In this document: piece after piece, positions 32,350-46,043 of the stretch
How the letters are laid out: the number at the start of each line of letters is the position of its first letter
Position numbering within the stretch: position 1 is the stretch's first letter
Origin: Epiperipatus broadwayi
Taxonomy: Eukaryota; Onychophora; Udeonychophora; Euonychophora; Peripatidae
Assembly: GCA_028023455.1 (NCBI GenBank)
Contig: JAQFVV010000018.1
Coordinates: 7,283,274-7,347,273 of the forward strand
Direction of reading: 5' to 3'
DNA length: 64,000 nt
Translations under genes and position numbers: made by a program
Notes under the pieces: generated by a model
Databases searched by the model: none
Told to the model about the DNA's origin: nothing
Seen by the model: only the letters and a program-made list of their open reading frames with translations

Positions 32350-33590
32350 AATGTACAAACTTGACCACTACAATAGTTATATTCTTGGAGGTATATACTA
32401 CAACACACCAACTGGCTGTTTGTTAAGTAACTGTGATTGATGAACTCCAAGCTTTTGTTGTTCATGATATGATTACTTTTAATCCCAATAAAAGTGCATA
32501 GAGTTTTTGGAATGTGCAAATGATTGCCAGGGCTTCTGTTTTGGTAGTGGTATAATGGAGTTCAGGTCCATTGAGTAATCAACTCAGGAAGTACAAGACC
32601 CTCTATCTAACTATCCTCTTGCCCTTATAACAATCTCATTCCCAAGTCATACTCACTACTGTCATTTGCAATATGAATGGCTTCACAAAATTAGAAAATG
32701 CCAGCATCATGTGTTTCATAAACCCTGTTTTCACACTTTTGAACACTCGCTCTTGTTCCTCCATCCAATGATACACCTTTCCTCAATCATCTAACTAAAG
32801 GTTCCATTTATTCCACAAACTGTTCCTGAAACCAGTTGTAGAAGCTGTATAAGTTTAGGAAGGACCATATTTGTTTTGGATTTAGGTACAGGAAAATCCC
32901 TAGTAGCTGATGCTTTATCAGAGTGAGGCCTAATACCTTGTGCTCCTACTATATGGCCCAAAAATGTCACCTCCTGGAATAATGTGCTTTTCTTTAAGTT
33001 TTGTTTTAATTTTCTTTTCCATACATTTCTTTAAAATATTTCAACATCCCTTCCATGTTCTTCCACAGTGGTTGATGTCACTAACACATCATCCTCATAT
33101 ATTATGACCAGATCTTTTACTTCAGTGGATAATACCTGATCTAGGTATCTTAATAACCCTGCCCCACTATTAATTAGGCCAAATGGCATCCAACTGAATT
33201 GATACAAATAAAACTCATATTGAAACACTATGTATTTACGATTATCTGGAAAGCTTAATCTGCCAATAGCTTGCAGTCAAATCAAACATAGAAAATATTG
33301 TTTTCCTTCACTTTAATCCTCTTCTCAAAGCCCTCAATTATACTGACTATATTGGAGAAAGCTTGATTATACTCTTTCAATATTTACCTCATTGCATTTT
33401 CCCAATTACCCTGAGCCATCTTTGCCTCATGTACCTTTTCTGTAATAATGCAGTCTGTTAGGTCATCCATCATATGTAATGCCTCTATTGAGCTACATAA
33501 CCCATTGGTAAAAAATTTAACTACCTCTCCCTTGCACATGGCTTGTCCATTTTCATGATCTAAAGTGCATTTATATTTGTGCAAAAAATC
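32350..33590 (-). pseudogene. Element 3 reverse transcriptase and RNase H, degenerate
   Basis: The minus strand shows MPFGLINSGAGLLRYLDQVL and the active-site relic IIYEDDVLVTS (normally YVDD) at 33031-33228. Downstream are connection-domain residues near 32880-32960 (IRPHSDKAS..RDFPVPKSK) and RNase H residues near 32400-32640 (ELHYTTTKTEALAI and LEFINHSYLTNSQLV). The spacer before the RT lies at 33384-33584. Compared with element 2, the order is the same but the frame is broken many times. Confidence 0.75.
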
Positions 33591-33599
33591 TGACCCTAA

Positions 33600-33945
33600 T
33601 AAGGTGTCATATCAAGAATACATATGGGAGTTCTCTCCAATAATATCCAGCCATATTTGCTTGGGTTCAACCTTGTCTCTTCAGATATTAGCCATATGTG
33701 AAGTGACTTCAACAGGAAGTGGGCACATTTGTAAGCTTTTTTATGACTCTGCAGTATAGTCTTTTCACTATCACTAAAATCTGACTACTCAAAGCCATGA
33801 GTGTCTCTATTTTTATTTGGCCTACTGTTATGGGAATTTCAGGGCATATCTGACAAGCATAATCTGGGACCTGTTCTTCCCATGCGCACACCAACTTTCC
33901 TATTTGCTTTTGATCCTGTCTGTACCTGAATATATTTTCCTTCAT
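33600..33945 (-). pseudogene. Element 3 protease region, degenerate
   Basis: The frame at 33709-33945 (minus) contains ACQICPEIPITVGQIKIETL followed by MALSSQIL. It sits where element 2 has the retropepsin LIDSGSQASLL, but the Asp-Ser-Gly is lost. Confidence 0.5.
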
Positions 33946-34189
33946 CTAATTCTCTTTTGCTTATTTTATAAATCTCTGTCTCTTCTGCCAATCTCACTTC
34001 TTGCTCTTCAATTTGTCTCATTTTTCTATTTATCTCTATCTGACTCAATATTATATTTATTGCTTTCACTGATCATTCATCCCTTTTTTTAACATCTATT
34101 TTATTTTCCCTTGATAGGTTTCTGTATACTATTTCTATGCTGTTTCTCAGACAGTCCGCATGCTTCTAATGTCTTTAGCATAGCTACCT

Positions 34190-34545
34190 ATCACCTGAAA
34201 AACTGCACATATTCTTCTCTACTATCATCCTGAAACCTTTGCTTCATTAATTGTAAGTTAATATTCTCCTGACACTCTTTATTCCAGAAGGCCTTGTCTA
34301 GAGCCATTTTATAATTTGGGAAAGAGTCAAATCCACCAAGCCTCAGCATATCCTTTAAGGTAGTGCTATGCTATCACTATTTTTATCTTCATTTGGAATT
34401 CTGTGGTTATCAAAATACCTTTGTAAATTCTTAATGTGGTCTATTGGCATCTCCTACTTTTCCCCTCCATATCTTTTATTTTCACTAATTCCATTTTGCT
34501 CTGTAATCTCTTTAATTTTGTCCTAACACTACTTTTTTCTTTTTA
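34190..34545 (-). pseudogene. Element 3 gag (capsid) fragment, degenerate
   Basis: Minus-strand pieces NYKMALDKAFWNKECQENIN, LQLMKQRFQDDSREEYVQFF and MLKTLEACGLSEKQ follow the Retrotrans_gag pattern. They are collinear with the capsid ORF of element 2 (FKYLMLASFWGEDRQDNL, SYTQFFRSQAVKLKI, AYPLSETQ). Confidence 0.65.
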
Positions 34546-34559
34546 TATTATACGTATAT

Positions 34560-37500
34560 TGTAGCCCTTGGGTTTGCCCAAAGCTCCATTAAATTTAGAA
34601 TTAACTATGTCAAACAATGTTTAGTAAAAATTTTCCTCATAGATTGTATATAGTTTTTTCTTCAATAGACAAACTCTCTAGTCAGTGCTAGGTTTGAACC
34701 CATATTCATAGGGATTGCATATGTTTTACTTGGTAGGCACTCTAAACATTCTCTTATAAAAATTTTTAACCAAAAAATTGAATCATAAGACAATTTAATA
34801 GCCAAAGATATAAATTATTAGATAAGCAATATTTATTAATAGCAATATTTATTAATAGCTGAAGATTGGAAAGAAGGGAGGGGGATGTGCGATTTATAAA
34901 ACTACTTTAGAGAGTGAAACTAGATAGTCACAGTTTTACAATGACAGGTTAGAACTCAATAGTTCCTAAAATTAAATTGTAACAAAAAAAATCAAGGATT
35001 AAAATATTAAACAATCAGTTTAATTAAAATTGGAATATTAAACAATCAGTTTAATTAAAATTGTATATGTGAGACATATGTGTGTGTGTATTTGATATTG
35101 TTGTAGATTTTAGTTGTAAGGTTCATGATTAAATGATAGTTATTCCATGTCATCTTGTGGGGGACTCATTTAAAGAAGAAATTAATTCATTTTAATAGTT
35201 TATTCATAGCAGTCAAAATTTCGGTCGAAGATTCTGGGTTTGAAGTTGGGTTGCTATACATTTTTTTATTATTATTAAAGAAAAAGTAAAAGGGGATAAA
35301 AAGAGCTTTCTCTCATTTATTCTGAGGGGAGAGTTTTCTTTCATTTGTTCTTTGGGGTGATTTCCTCGAGCATAGAATTACTAAAGTAAATTACTAAAGT
35401 AAATCAAGTGATATCTATGACACAGGAATTTAAGTTTAAAATTAATGGGTGATTATCCATTGGAATGCAGATATAAATTTAGCATGTGGTCTTTCAAGAG
35501 GGCATAAGTTTAAAATAACAAAAAAGGAAAAAGAAACAATAGGCAATTAATAAAGAAAAACACTGACCAGACATAAATGTCTTGGAAGGGTTTTGGAAGG
35601 CCAATGGAGAGGGGGAATGAAAGAAGCCACACAATATATATAAGCTCACTCTTTTGTTGGGGGGGTGGGTCTCTCTTATTGGTTATCTCTATCTTTTGCA
35701 AGCTCTCTCATCATCAATTATAGAGAAGCCTTGTGTAGAATTAAAGGAAATTTTTTTAAAAAAAAGAAAAGGGAGAAAAAAAATCATTTGTTAAGTTATT
35801 CTGTCTGTCTCTTGAACAAGAAACTTAGCCAAATTTAATGATATAAGTAAAAAAGACTCTTGAGTAAGTTTTTATTGGGTGCACATCATTCTCTCCAAAA
35901 TTGATCAACATCATGATTTGTCTTGCATTAATTTATCAGTAATCGGCAAATGATAAAATTTAAACTACAGAAAAAAAAAATCAAAATTTTGATTTCATAT
36001 AAAGCATCAAATCTGAATACTAAGTGAACTCAAAAATATATCAAGAAGTGGACTTACATATTCAAAAATTAAAAACAAGTTCTGTTCAGCTGTCACCCCC
36101 AGAAACCAAAATGAAGAAATCTTCTTAGCAGTGTGAAAACTTTGTACATTTTGGCATATGAATTGAACTCATCACAGTGACTCTATCACATAAAGCCATG
36201 TGTGCACAAGAACAAACCAAAAAAGGAAAAAAGGGAAAAATGGAAACCAGAAATCTGAAGGACACTCCTAGAGAATTAGTTAAGTATATTTATATTATTT
36301 GCTATTCATTTCGAACATTTAATCTAAAAAAAAAAAGAAGAGAAAAAAAAGTTTTTATCATATATATCCATTTAAAGTTAATCCATGTTAGAATTATTAT
36401 TGTTATTATTTTGGGGGTAGATGAAATTAATATCAAGTCATTTTGTATGTGCCTGTTAAATGCTTTGATTATTATTATTATTATTATTCTGTATGTGTCT
36501 TGTTTTAAATGCTTTACATTTTTTTTATGAAAAGAGTGAGGGATATTGTTATGGGAAATGTTTTGGATCAGATCAGGAAGTCTTGTCAAGTGCTTAGACC
36601 TAGTGCTATATTTTATGAAGGTTTGTGTGAATGTTGGGCTAAAACGTCATTATTATGATATAAACGTGCAGAGAGATAGTTTTGGAGAATTTAATGCATA
36701 TTTTTTATTATTATTATCATAAAGTTAAAGCTAGATACAAGCTAATTAAGGCTTGGAAAAAATTTTGGCTCATGTTCTAGTGTACTATTTCGCAAGAGGA
36801 ATGTATATGGAAAAGTTTTACTTATACAAATTGATGTTAGACCTGTATATATGTGGGTGGACAGGGGGTCCCCACCAAGCTAGTGAAATCATAGGTTAGC
36901 TCACTCACTAAGATAATTATTTCATATTTATAAAGTATTTAAACACAGTGGAAGAGTTTTCCCACTTAGTTATTTTCTGCACCATAAGATGATTTCTTTA
37001 TTGATGGCCAGAGGTTAATAAGTAAACCCAAATCTCTCTGTATGACTAGCAATAAAATCCTAGCATATCTCAACCTTAGTGAAAAGGTTTTCTCTTATTC
37101 AGATCACTGCCTGCCTCATGTTAATGTTGATATTTCTTATGGGTGTATGAAATATAGCTATTACTAAGCATTACTTATAAATGTTGGATACAGGGTCGCA
37201 AACTCAATTTGATGTCAGGATGAGTGCAGATAGTGTGTGTGTGTGATTGGTATACTTGAACATTATTTTGTTGATATATTCCAATAGATCAATAAGAGCC
37301 AAGAATTATTAAACTTAAGGGTTAAATAAAATCTACAAATATTGTAAGCAATGTGTATATAAAATTATCTAATAAATATATCCACAGCTAGCTGAAAACT
37401 TCACTGGAAAGGTAATATTACTGAAATATTATTATTGCCATAAAACATGAATATAGAGTGTATGCACGTGTGATAATGATTGAGCTAGATATCGATTTGT

Positions 37501-38890
37501 TGGCATTTGAAAAGTAACTAAAATTAACTTAGTCCCACCATACATAAAATATCTCTATTGTAGAGCATAGGGCAAAGGAATATTAGATTAAAATAATTAA
37601 ATAAAATTATTAAATTTTATTACTGGAAGAACTACTCTTAGAAACAAATCAGTAATTGAAAGCATTAAACACTGGGGGAGGGGGAGAAATTTAATGTTCG
37701 CTATGTCTGAGATAAAAAAAAAAGAACAAAATATAATATATGTGAAGGTAACTATTATCTTTATCTGTTTGTTATTAGTATTACTCCATGGAAATCGTGA
37801 TTCCCTAATAATTAAAAATGAATATTTATATTTTAAAACCTCTTGACATTATCAGTTGATTTAGGGATATCAAGATGGTTGTAGAACAGGGGAAAGTCAT
37901 GCGAGTCATCAAGTGAATGTACATATTATGTTATTGAGTTATAGAATGTTAATAAAATTTGTTATTTTGTTTTAAATAAAATTTTGTGTATGTCTCAATG
38001 TTTTGTGGGTTATTACAATCTAGACATCTCAAATCCAATCATACATCAATACATTATTATTCATATTTGAAGCCTCATTTTCGTAAATAATATCCGGTAA
38101 AATTTATTTAAATGGTTCATTTTCCGAGCTTATGTTGCATGGCAATACTCAAGATTACCAAATAATTCAATATAGTTGAAATATAAATTATGAATAGAGA
38201 TGGTTATTGGGCAATAGTGGATGCAGTGGGTGGGCATAAAATCCTTTCCCCATCCATTGTATTCAAACACTTTCCTAGATGTACTTCCTTATGATTTTAC
38301 TTTAATTATAAAAGTGTTCTTAATATGTTATTTCTAAAAGATTTAATAAGCTTAAATTATTCGAGCTTTAATGTAAATAGGCATTAAACTACATTAAAGA
38401 CAGCCATGATCAACCTTGGAGGTGATAATGAGAGGGGTGTTTATTACCAATAATCCATAGCAGCTTGTTCGATCTCCACACCTTATTGTTCTAAAACCCT
38501 GAGAAAAGATTATAATGAGAAATGAGCTAGGACAATATAATATTTAATAGTAAAAGAGATAGTAATATAATAGACCTATGAATGTGAAGATGATGGAGGA
38601 ATGGATCAGGAAGGTGGAGATGGATATAGAACTATTTGTAATCTGAAACCAAATTTTAATTGTGACTTTAATGATGGATGGTGAGTGTGCTGAGAATATA
38701 AATTTTAATGGAAGTTGAGTTTAAAGTTTCTTCTCTTTAATAACCACGAACTTCCAAGAGTATTAATATTATTATTTTTAATTCATTTTCAATGTTCTCT
38801 TAATCGATTGATTATTTATCAACCCATTCATTAAATATCATTGTTGAAATTTATTAATAAGTTATTGAAATGAGGTTTAACTTCAATATT
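34560..38890. other. Non-coding region between element 3 gag and 5' LTR
   Basis: No gene seen. It includes a short tandem repeat (AAACAATCAGTTTAATTAAAATTG at 35007 and 35039) and a TTGTAACA at 34978 that could be an LTR start. Its length implies inserted DNA. Confidence 0.35.
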
Positions 38891-38894
38891 CTCA

Positions 38895-39095
38895 TTGAAA
38901 TCGCAATTTGGTGCCCTGGCAAATATTATTATGGATGTTCTATCCCATCATCATCATTCTAATAGGCTTTAGAAATAATGTTAGCTGGGAATAATGAAGC
39001 ATCCATCGATCCATCCTTAAAACATTACAATTGGCATGCAACATGGCTGCAAGTGTCAAAGTGCCAGATAAAAGGTTTACAATTGGTGCATAGCA
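38895..39095 (+). repeat. PBS-like modules, possible leader of a further LTR remnant
   Basis: Three units, AATTTGGTGCCCTGGC, CATTACAATTGGCATGCAAC and GTTTACAATTGGTGCATAGC, have the TTACAA plus TTGG-PBS form seen at the LTR junctions elsewhere in the window. They are on the plus strand. Confidence 0.35.
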
Positions 39096-39416
39096 TGAGG
39101 AAGCTATAAAGAGTAAGAGCGAATTAGTTTAAATTAACTTATAGATTTTAAAATCGTTTATAATATATATCACTTTCTAAATCAAAACATGCCAGGTCTA
39201 CTTTCCATCCCCTGAAATACCATGCTACATATCTAATTTCCCTATCTAATCCACTCTGTCATTTATTTTCCCATTTCTCTTTCTTAAAACCCAACAAATA
39301 AATTATAACATTTTGCTGATATTCTCTTTTTAATTCCTTTGCTATTATTTTACCATTATATTTTGTCCCCTATACTTTCCACTCTTTGAAAGGCCCACAT
39401 TGGTCACCACTGTAAT

Positions 39417-39712
39417 GGAATGGGCTTTCTCCCCATATTATATAAGTATAACCATATGCACTTGTGGGTAATTATAATGCAATAGTTGATCAAATAATTC
39501 TGTATCCTTATGGTATTTCTCTTAAGTTTCAGTGAAACTCAGACAGGCCACTGTATTCAAAATAGTATAACTAACTTAATTAATAATATGATGTAATTTA
39601 TTTATGTATTGCAGTAATTCAATATTTATTTAAAGAAATTCGAAAAATTTACTCCTATTTCTTGCACAGCATATTTATGGATGTCATTTTCTGCCTCCAA
39701 GCACCAATCATA
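39417..39712. repeat. Dispersed 300 bp repeat adjoining element 3 5' LTR
   Basis: It matches 19425-19725 collinearly (TATGGTATTTCTCT, GTATAACTAACTTAAT, TATTTATGGATGTCA). On the minus strand it starts just inside the 5' LTR with ATTGGTGCTTGGAGGCAG, a possible PBS region. The 19.4 kb copy may be a leader fragment of the same family. Confidence 0.55.
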
Positions 39713-39731
39713 TATATATATATATATATAC

Positions 39732-40925
39732 ATATATAAGAATTATGCTGGAAGAGATGAAGTACCAATAATGGATAATTAGAAAAACCCTACCACTAGC
39801 TAGCTTACTCAGGGCAGGTGGTTATTAACTGTGGGAAATATACGAGATACAGCAATGCATAAATTTATGCTTAATCGAATTGTCTGATTCTCACACTAAT
39901 TCAAATTAATTTCCCCACACTCTCTATAAAACCTGAAATAAAGAAACAACCCAGATATAAATATGCTTTAATATTCAATATAATAAATAAATCATGGAGT
40001 ATAACATTATTATTTTGTGCTCAAATATTTTAAAGAACACACACACACTGCATAGATCAATAAATTAAATAATAAAAGAGAAAAAAATAAAAACAGCATC
40101 TAATTAATTTAAACATGAAATATTATTTTGAAATGCTGAAGAGAATTAGTCAGATTGTCAATATGGGAAAGTCTTTACACATTATCATAAAATATGCACT
40201 AATATTTGAAATAAAAAGAATATAGGTGATAAAGCACTCACATTACCTGGATTTTTCCTTGGGGAAAATGCTGACTCCATAAAAGTAATTATAATTCTTT
40301 GCTCAATGCTATGGTCATAGAAACTGATGATTTCTGATGGGTTCAGTCTGCTTGGTTTTTTAACTTGGTATTGATTTTCTTTGTGGAGTTGATTTCAGTT
40401 TGAATGTTTAGGAGCAGGCTTTCTTCCATGATAGGCACTTATTTCATATTGTAGCAGCTTACATATCATTGTGGGATATGGTTACAAAGTCCAGAATGCT
40501 TCAGTTTTTACAACCAGCATGTTCATGATTGGTGAATATATTTGCTGATTTAAATAATTTTCCAAATCTTTGATGTAGAAATCAAATATTGCAAACAAAT
40601 GGATTATTTCCTTTCAAAACATGATTAAACAAAATTATAGCCAGAATTCATTAATTAATTTGAATTTTCCTTTTATAGTCTTTCCTTTTTCTTCTAGAAA
40701 GTTCTCATTCCATGAGTTTCCATTTTCTTTTCCAGCTTTTAAACATGTGTTATTTTAGGTTCGTCTTTTCTACAAAACAAAAGCAAAAGCTTTTAGCACG
40801 TTTTTTTCTCTTTGTCAAGGTCAAGAAAATTCTGTTGAACACCTGTAATTTATTTTTGACCATTGTTCTTTGTCTGCTCTTCTATTAACATTCTTTAGAT
40901 ACTAAAATTTATGCAACTGTTACAA
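39732..40925 (-). repeat. Element 3, 5' LTR
   Basis: On the minus strand it begins TTGTAACAG at 40925 and ends near ATAATTCTTATATAT at 39732 beside an AT repeat. It shares long blocks with 26351-27452, such as AAAACAAAAGCAAAAGCTTT and AGTCAGATTGTCAATATGGG-like segments. The two copies differ clearly, so the insertion is old. Confidence 0.65.
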
Positions 40926-41036
40926 TAGGTAATTGAAATATCCTCTAAACATAGCATAAGACAAACAAATTTACCATAAAAATTGTTGTATGTTATGGCT
41001 AAACAACATTTTATAATACTTGCATGGGTCTTAATT

Positions 41037-41078
<42 letters not shown>

Positions 41079-41694
41079 CCATAATATTTAACATTTGCAG
41101 GTCTGCAACTAATGACAACAATTGCAGTGCATTTAGTTTGGCAATCACCACACTTTCTTATATTATATTGAGATCTTTATTTTATAGCTAAGAATAATTA
41201 GTTATTTTTATCAAGAAATACTTGATGCCTTTCTGGATTAGCAGATGTAAGGAGCTTCAAAAACATTTAAGTAAACTTTAAAGATTTACTTAAGGTTGAA
41301 CTCTAAATCCTTGATATGTCAATAAGTGCGCTAACAACTGTATCAATATGTTTATATATAAAAATATTTTAACTTTAGGATTAGAAATTGCATAAGGTAA
41401 ACAATACATCTACTAATTTTTGAACCACATAGTTGAGTAATAAAATGACAAAAAAAAAAAAAAAACTCGGCACATATATTACTGCAAAGATAAGATATTT
41501 ATCCTTTTTTTACATTGGTAAGGGGGATTAATCTTTGTGTAAAACTAAAAATGTATTAAAATGACATTTAATATATATATTAAATCAAAGATTTTCATAA
41601 CCTACAGATACAAATGAAATATTATTCAGGTACATCTGTGTGTAATTGATATATATATATATATATATATATATCAATTTATATATATGTACCT

Positions 41695-41728
<34 letters not shown>

Positions 41729-44482
41729 AACCTAGTGTTATTGACACTTGGTTTACTTGGCATTATTTCTGCAGGAAAACAATGCTATTCTTTAAAGAAA
41801 TAAAAAGATAAAATAACAATAGTAATAATGGATTAATAAAGTATGCTATTCACTCACTTTGGCATGTTTTGGGTGAATAACTAATAGATTTAATAACTCA
41901 ATGTCATTTATAAAGAGAGAACATGAATAATTTAATTGAGATATTAATAATTAGAGCAAATTAATATGGTATAAAAGCTAAACAGTAATTGATATTGGAT
42001 GGGTAGAGGGGAGAGTGGATGAGTGTCTTATCATAAAGCACAATACCTTCTGGTAATTTCTTTTTGTAAAAAAAAGAAAAGAATAATGTTTAAAGAATTA
42101 TACATCACTGATTGTTAATTTAATGTATTTATTATTATTTTTTTTTATTGTCAAATCACTTTGTAATCTATTTAAATAATACTAAAACTATATGATTGTA
42201 ATAGGTTTTTCCTTTCTTTTGTTTATGTTATAATCAAATGATTATTTTTCTGTAAGAGGTCGCTAAAGTAAAGTAAAAAAAAAATAGTCTGCTTTTAGTT
42301 TTCAAGGAAGGAACAGTGCTGAAATTTGGTAACTCAATTTTTTCATTTTTATTTTGCAGAAATAAATGTAATCAAAGTAAAATTTTAATAATATAATGCA
42401 TGGCTAAATTTTTTTTTGATAAGACGTCCTGATTTCTTGTGCCATCTACCTATTTAAAGACCTTTTATACTTAAAAATTTATTGTCTCGCTAAAGTTCAA
42501 AAATGACAGAATTAACTAAGGGAATCACGAAAAGTGTTATTATGTCTAAATTAAGGAAGATAAATGATTTCCAAATGAGAAATAATTATTTAGTAACTTT
42601 GTATCACTTGTTAATATTTTCTTGGTATAGAAAAAAAAAAAAAAAAGTGAAAGAAGTATTTTGAAACCAAGGAAAATCAACTAGAAACATTTTCGCGCTC
42701 TTTCTCAATATTGTCTGCCTTTACAAGTAATGTAGTTACATACGTTAAAATATGTTTTATTCACCAAGAATTGTCTGGAAATAATAATAATGATAAATAA
42801 GATTAAATTATGCACCTGTATATTTTTTTTGAAAAAAAAAATATAAACTTTCTCAGAGTAAATATAGGAAGAGTTATATAGGGGCATTCTTACGGAGAAG
42901 TTACCGTTAAAAAAATTTATAATTCCTAAAGTATGAACAAAACCAAATATCTTAGTGACTTAATGATAAAAATAAATGATATATTATATTACACATCAGT
43001 TGGATTTATTAAAACTTCCTATACATGTAAATCAGCTGCAGTTATTATCAGAATAATCTCGGAAAAATTGCGCATTTTCATCCATAAGTAAGCTAGCTAA
43101 TAAATATACGTATCGTCAATAAAAAAAAAAAAATATTGTGTATGTTTATCGTCTATAGTCAAATATTCGTCTATGTTAGAAGTCTAATTTTTTTCTTGGA
43201 TCCCAAAATTGTAGTAGTTTAATTCAAGTAAGAATTAATCTTCAATTATGCTATATGTTTCTTTACCTAATTTTACAGAAGCAAAAAAAAATAAATAAAA
43301 GAACACTTTTATTTAAAGGAAGTGATAAAAATGCGTTTATTGTTTTTAAACTTGCTTTGTGAAATACGACTGGAGAAAGCTCTTCACCAGGACCAATTGT
43401 TCAACAGAAAAACATTCTCTAATGAGAGAGTATGCACTTGTTAATTAATGATTGTTTAAAACTAAGTTATAAATGATATGTATTTTTTTTTGTTATATCA
43501 CATAGGTTAAAGTCTTTATGGTCAAGTGATATTTAATAGCCTTGTAATGACAAAGGTATGTTTTAATATAATTATTATAGGTTAAGTTGATATTTAACAC
43601 GAAAGAAAAAAATCTATAAAATATGTTTTAATTATTACATACAATTGTAGGTAGAAAATTTTTATGTTAGATACGTAAAAGAAAAAAAAATATTTAGATA
43701 TTTAAGGGGTAAAATAAATATTGAAAATTATCAGAAGTAACTAAAAAAAAAAAAAAAGAAAAAATGCTATAACAAAATATTTCTTGTTAAAGTTTTGAAA
43801 CGAATTTATACTGTATTAATTAAGGAATTTATTCCTAATTATTCTTAAATAACACATCCACTTTATTTAGTTTAAGATAGTATGCTACCAACTATTTTTG
43901 AATGTTCCTTTATTAAAATTAAAATTATTATACTTTTAGTCTATGATGTCCATTGATTTCAGATGTTGATCAAAGTATACACGGTAACATAAGTTTATTA
44001 TAATCAGTGTATTTACTTATCCTGCCCAGATATAACATTGGTATATGCTTAATATTCGCATAGGTAATAATTATAATGTATTTATTTTGTGGGATGAAAA
44101 ATGATCTCCCCAAAAGCTTTGTTTTCCATGAGAGGAAGATTTTAAATATAATGTTTGGGTATGTTTATAGCCCAAGTGATCGATTCTCATAGATAGGACG
44201 ATCAAGAATTTATCTAGCATTTAGTATGCTTCATTCGTTTAAATCCCAGGAGAGGATTGTATTTGGTGTGTGTTCGTTGTATGCCCAAGTAAGAGGCAAG
44301 AAACCACCAAAATATTTTAATGTAGTAGATTACTTTACAGACCTTCGTGGTTATTCCATATTCCTCATGTGAAAATAAAGATAGCTCCACCATGGAAGGT
44401 GTTGATTATTGTGCTTAATTTTGAAAGTTCGGGCAAGATAAAGGTTATATTGGAGGTGTTAGTTCCTCAAGATCCACTTTAG

Positions 44483-44491
44483 TATAAATAG
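44483..44491 (+). promoter_or_regulatory. TATA box in element 2 LTR
   Basis: TATAAATAG in a locally less AT-rich stretch, about 2.76 kb into the LTR. It is unchanged in the other LTR at 55410-55418 and is the best candidate for the U3/R promoter. Confidence 0.5.
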
Positions 44492-46043
44492 TGCGTTAGT
44501 AACTAAGATCAATATCTGTATTGTGCTGCTAAATATTGCTAGTATTTGACAAGTAAATCAATGGAGAAAGTAATTAAAATTGCGTAATTTAAAACGCTTA
44601 TTTACTGAAGGAATATTCAAATGCAATATTTAATTCTGGTTAGTAATTAAATAATACTCCTATTTAAAATTATACGTATGAATAAAATTTGTATCATAAC
44701 TTAAGTTAGCATTAAGTTAAATGTAAGATAGTAAGTGTAACTTCTGATAACTGGCCTATAATTAGAATAGGTTATCCCATTAAAGACCATAAATAAAGTA
44801 AATGTATTAGAAATAAATTTAATATTTTGCGTATTGCATATGATGGGATTAATCATTTAAAAAAAAAAAAAATAGTTAGTCAATAATTTTGAATAAAAGC
44901 TTCTACAAGGTTACCAAAATTTAATAAACAATGTATTGGTAATGAAATGTACTTTTAGTTAATCAATCCATATGATTGCATACAGGAGAAGTAGTAACCT
45001 CTAGTCCATAACCAAAAGAGTATACAGATTAATGTCAGTTATATTTTATATTTTTGTATTACTATGGGATTATTGAATAAATGTTCATATATTTTTTTTT
45101 GTGATAATAATAAATTATAGTCTTGTTAAAATTTGTTGTAGATTCATTTTTTTGTTTTTATATGCTAAATATAAGTGTTTGCACAATATTTGCAAAACCT
45201 TTTCTTGAGTCCGAAATCATTCCAAATTCTTAAAAACTTAATATACCAGATAAATAAAGTTAAGCAGATCGGAATATGTCATTATATTTTAGTTTAATGA
45301 TAATTATTTATGGAGTTGCAAACTTCAGACTAAACATTTTTTTTGTGTGTGTAAAAATGAATTTATTCCCAAACCATTAACTTTGGTTGCACATTATTCC
45401 ATTCCCATTTAGTTAAATTGTCTAAGTAATAAATCTTAGTTATATGATTGTGTTGTCATGGATGATGGAAGGACACAAAAAGCACCCTTGTCTTTTTATT
45501 ATTCTGACTGAGATTCTGAAAAAAAAAAAAAAAAAAAGGCTGTGTTATTCAAAATTATACGTCATTATTGAATAGAATTATCATCTCTTTAAATAATATA
45601 GCAGTTGATATGAGAGATGAAGACACATTGAATTTAAGTAAAATAAATGTTTCCTATAGCCGACCAGAATGCCAGTCATATGCGACAACACAATACTGCC
45701 GAGCATTTCCTTACATGAAACAAAGAACCCTGAGATTAATATTATTATAATTATTCTTTAAATTAATAAGTGATCAATTATTGTTGTTATTACAATCGTG
45801 GCATGGCTTAAGAGAATTGAATGTACAATTGTATTATATGAAAAATATTTTAGATCATATTGGCAAATTAATGGATATATTTGTTTTGTTTTGGGTTGCC
45901 TTAACAACAACCTGAAAAATTGGTGTAAACAAGTGCAGACAAAATAACCTAATACAGCTCAGAGTATGATTAGTGTACAAGTGCAAATAAACTAAGTGCA
46001 AACTAAACTAATGAATAATTACAGAATAAACAAAACTAATTAA

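Larger units (their letters stand above)
26351..40925 (-). mobile_element. LTR element 3: old, broken Ty3/gypsy element with inserted DNA
   Basis: Two LTR copies (26351-27758 and 39732-40925) bracket minus-strand fragments in the correct order for a gypsy element. These are gag (about 34.2-34.5 kb), protease (33.6-33.9), reverse transcriptase/RNase H (32.35-33.56) and integrase (27.84-29.17). Every fragment has stops and frameshifts. Stretches 29.2-32.3 kb and 34.7-39.4 kb carry no element coding sequence and are probably later insertions. The two ends of RNase H are represented both at 32.35 kb and at 29.15 kb, so rearrangement or a second related copy is also possible. Confidence 0.65.

Noticed and set aside
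45568-45750. 60-codon ORF, conserved at 56489-56671
   Set aside because: Conservation only reflects recent LTR duplication; no domain, and short for the base composition.
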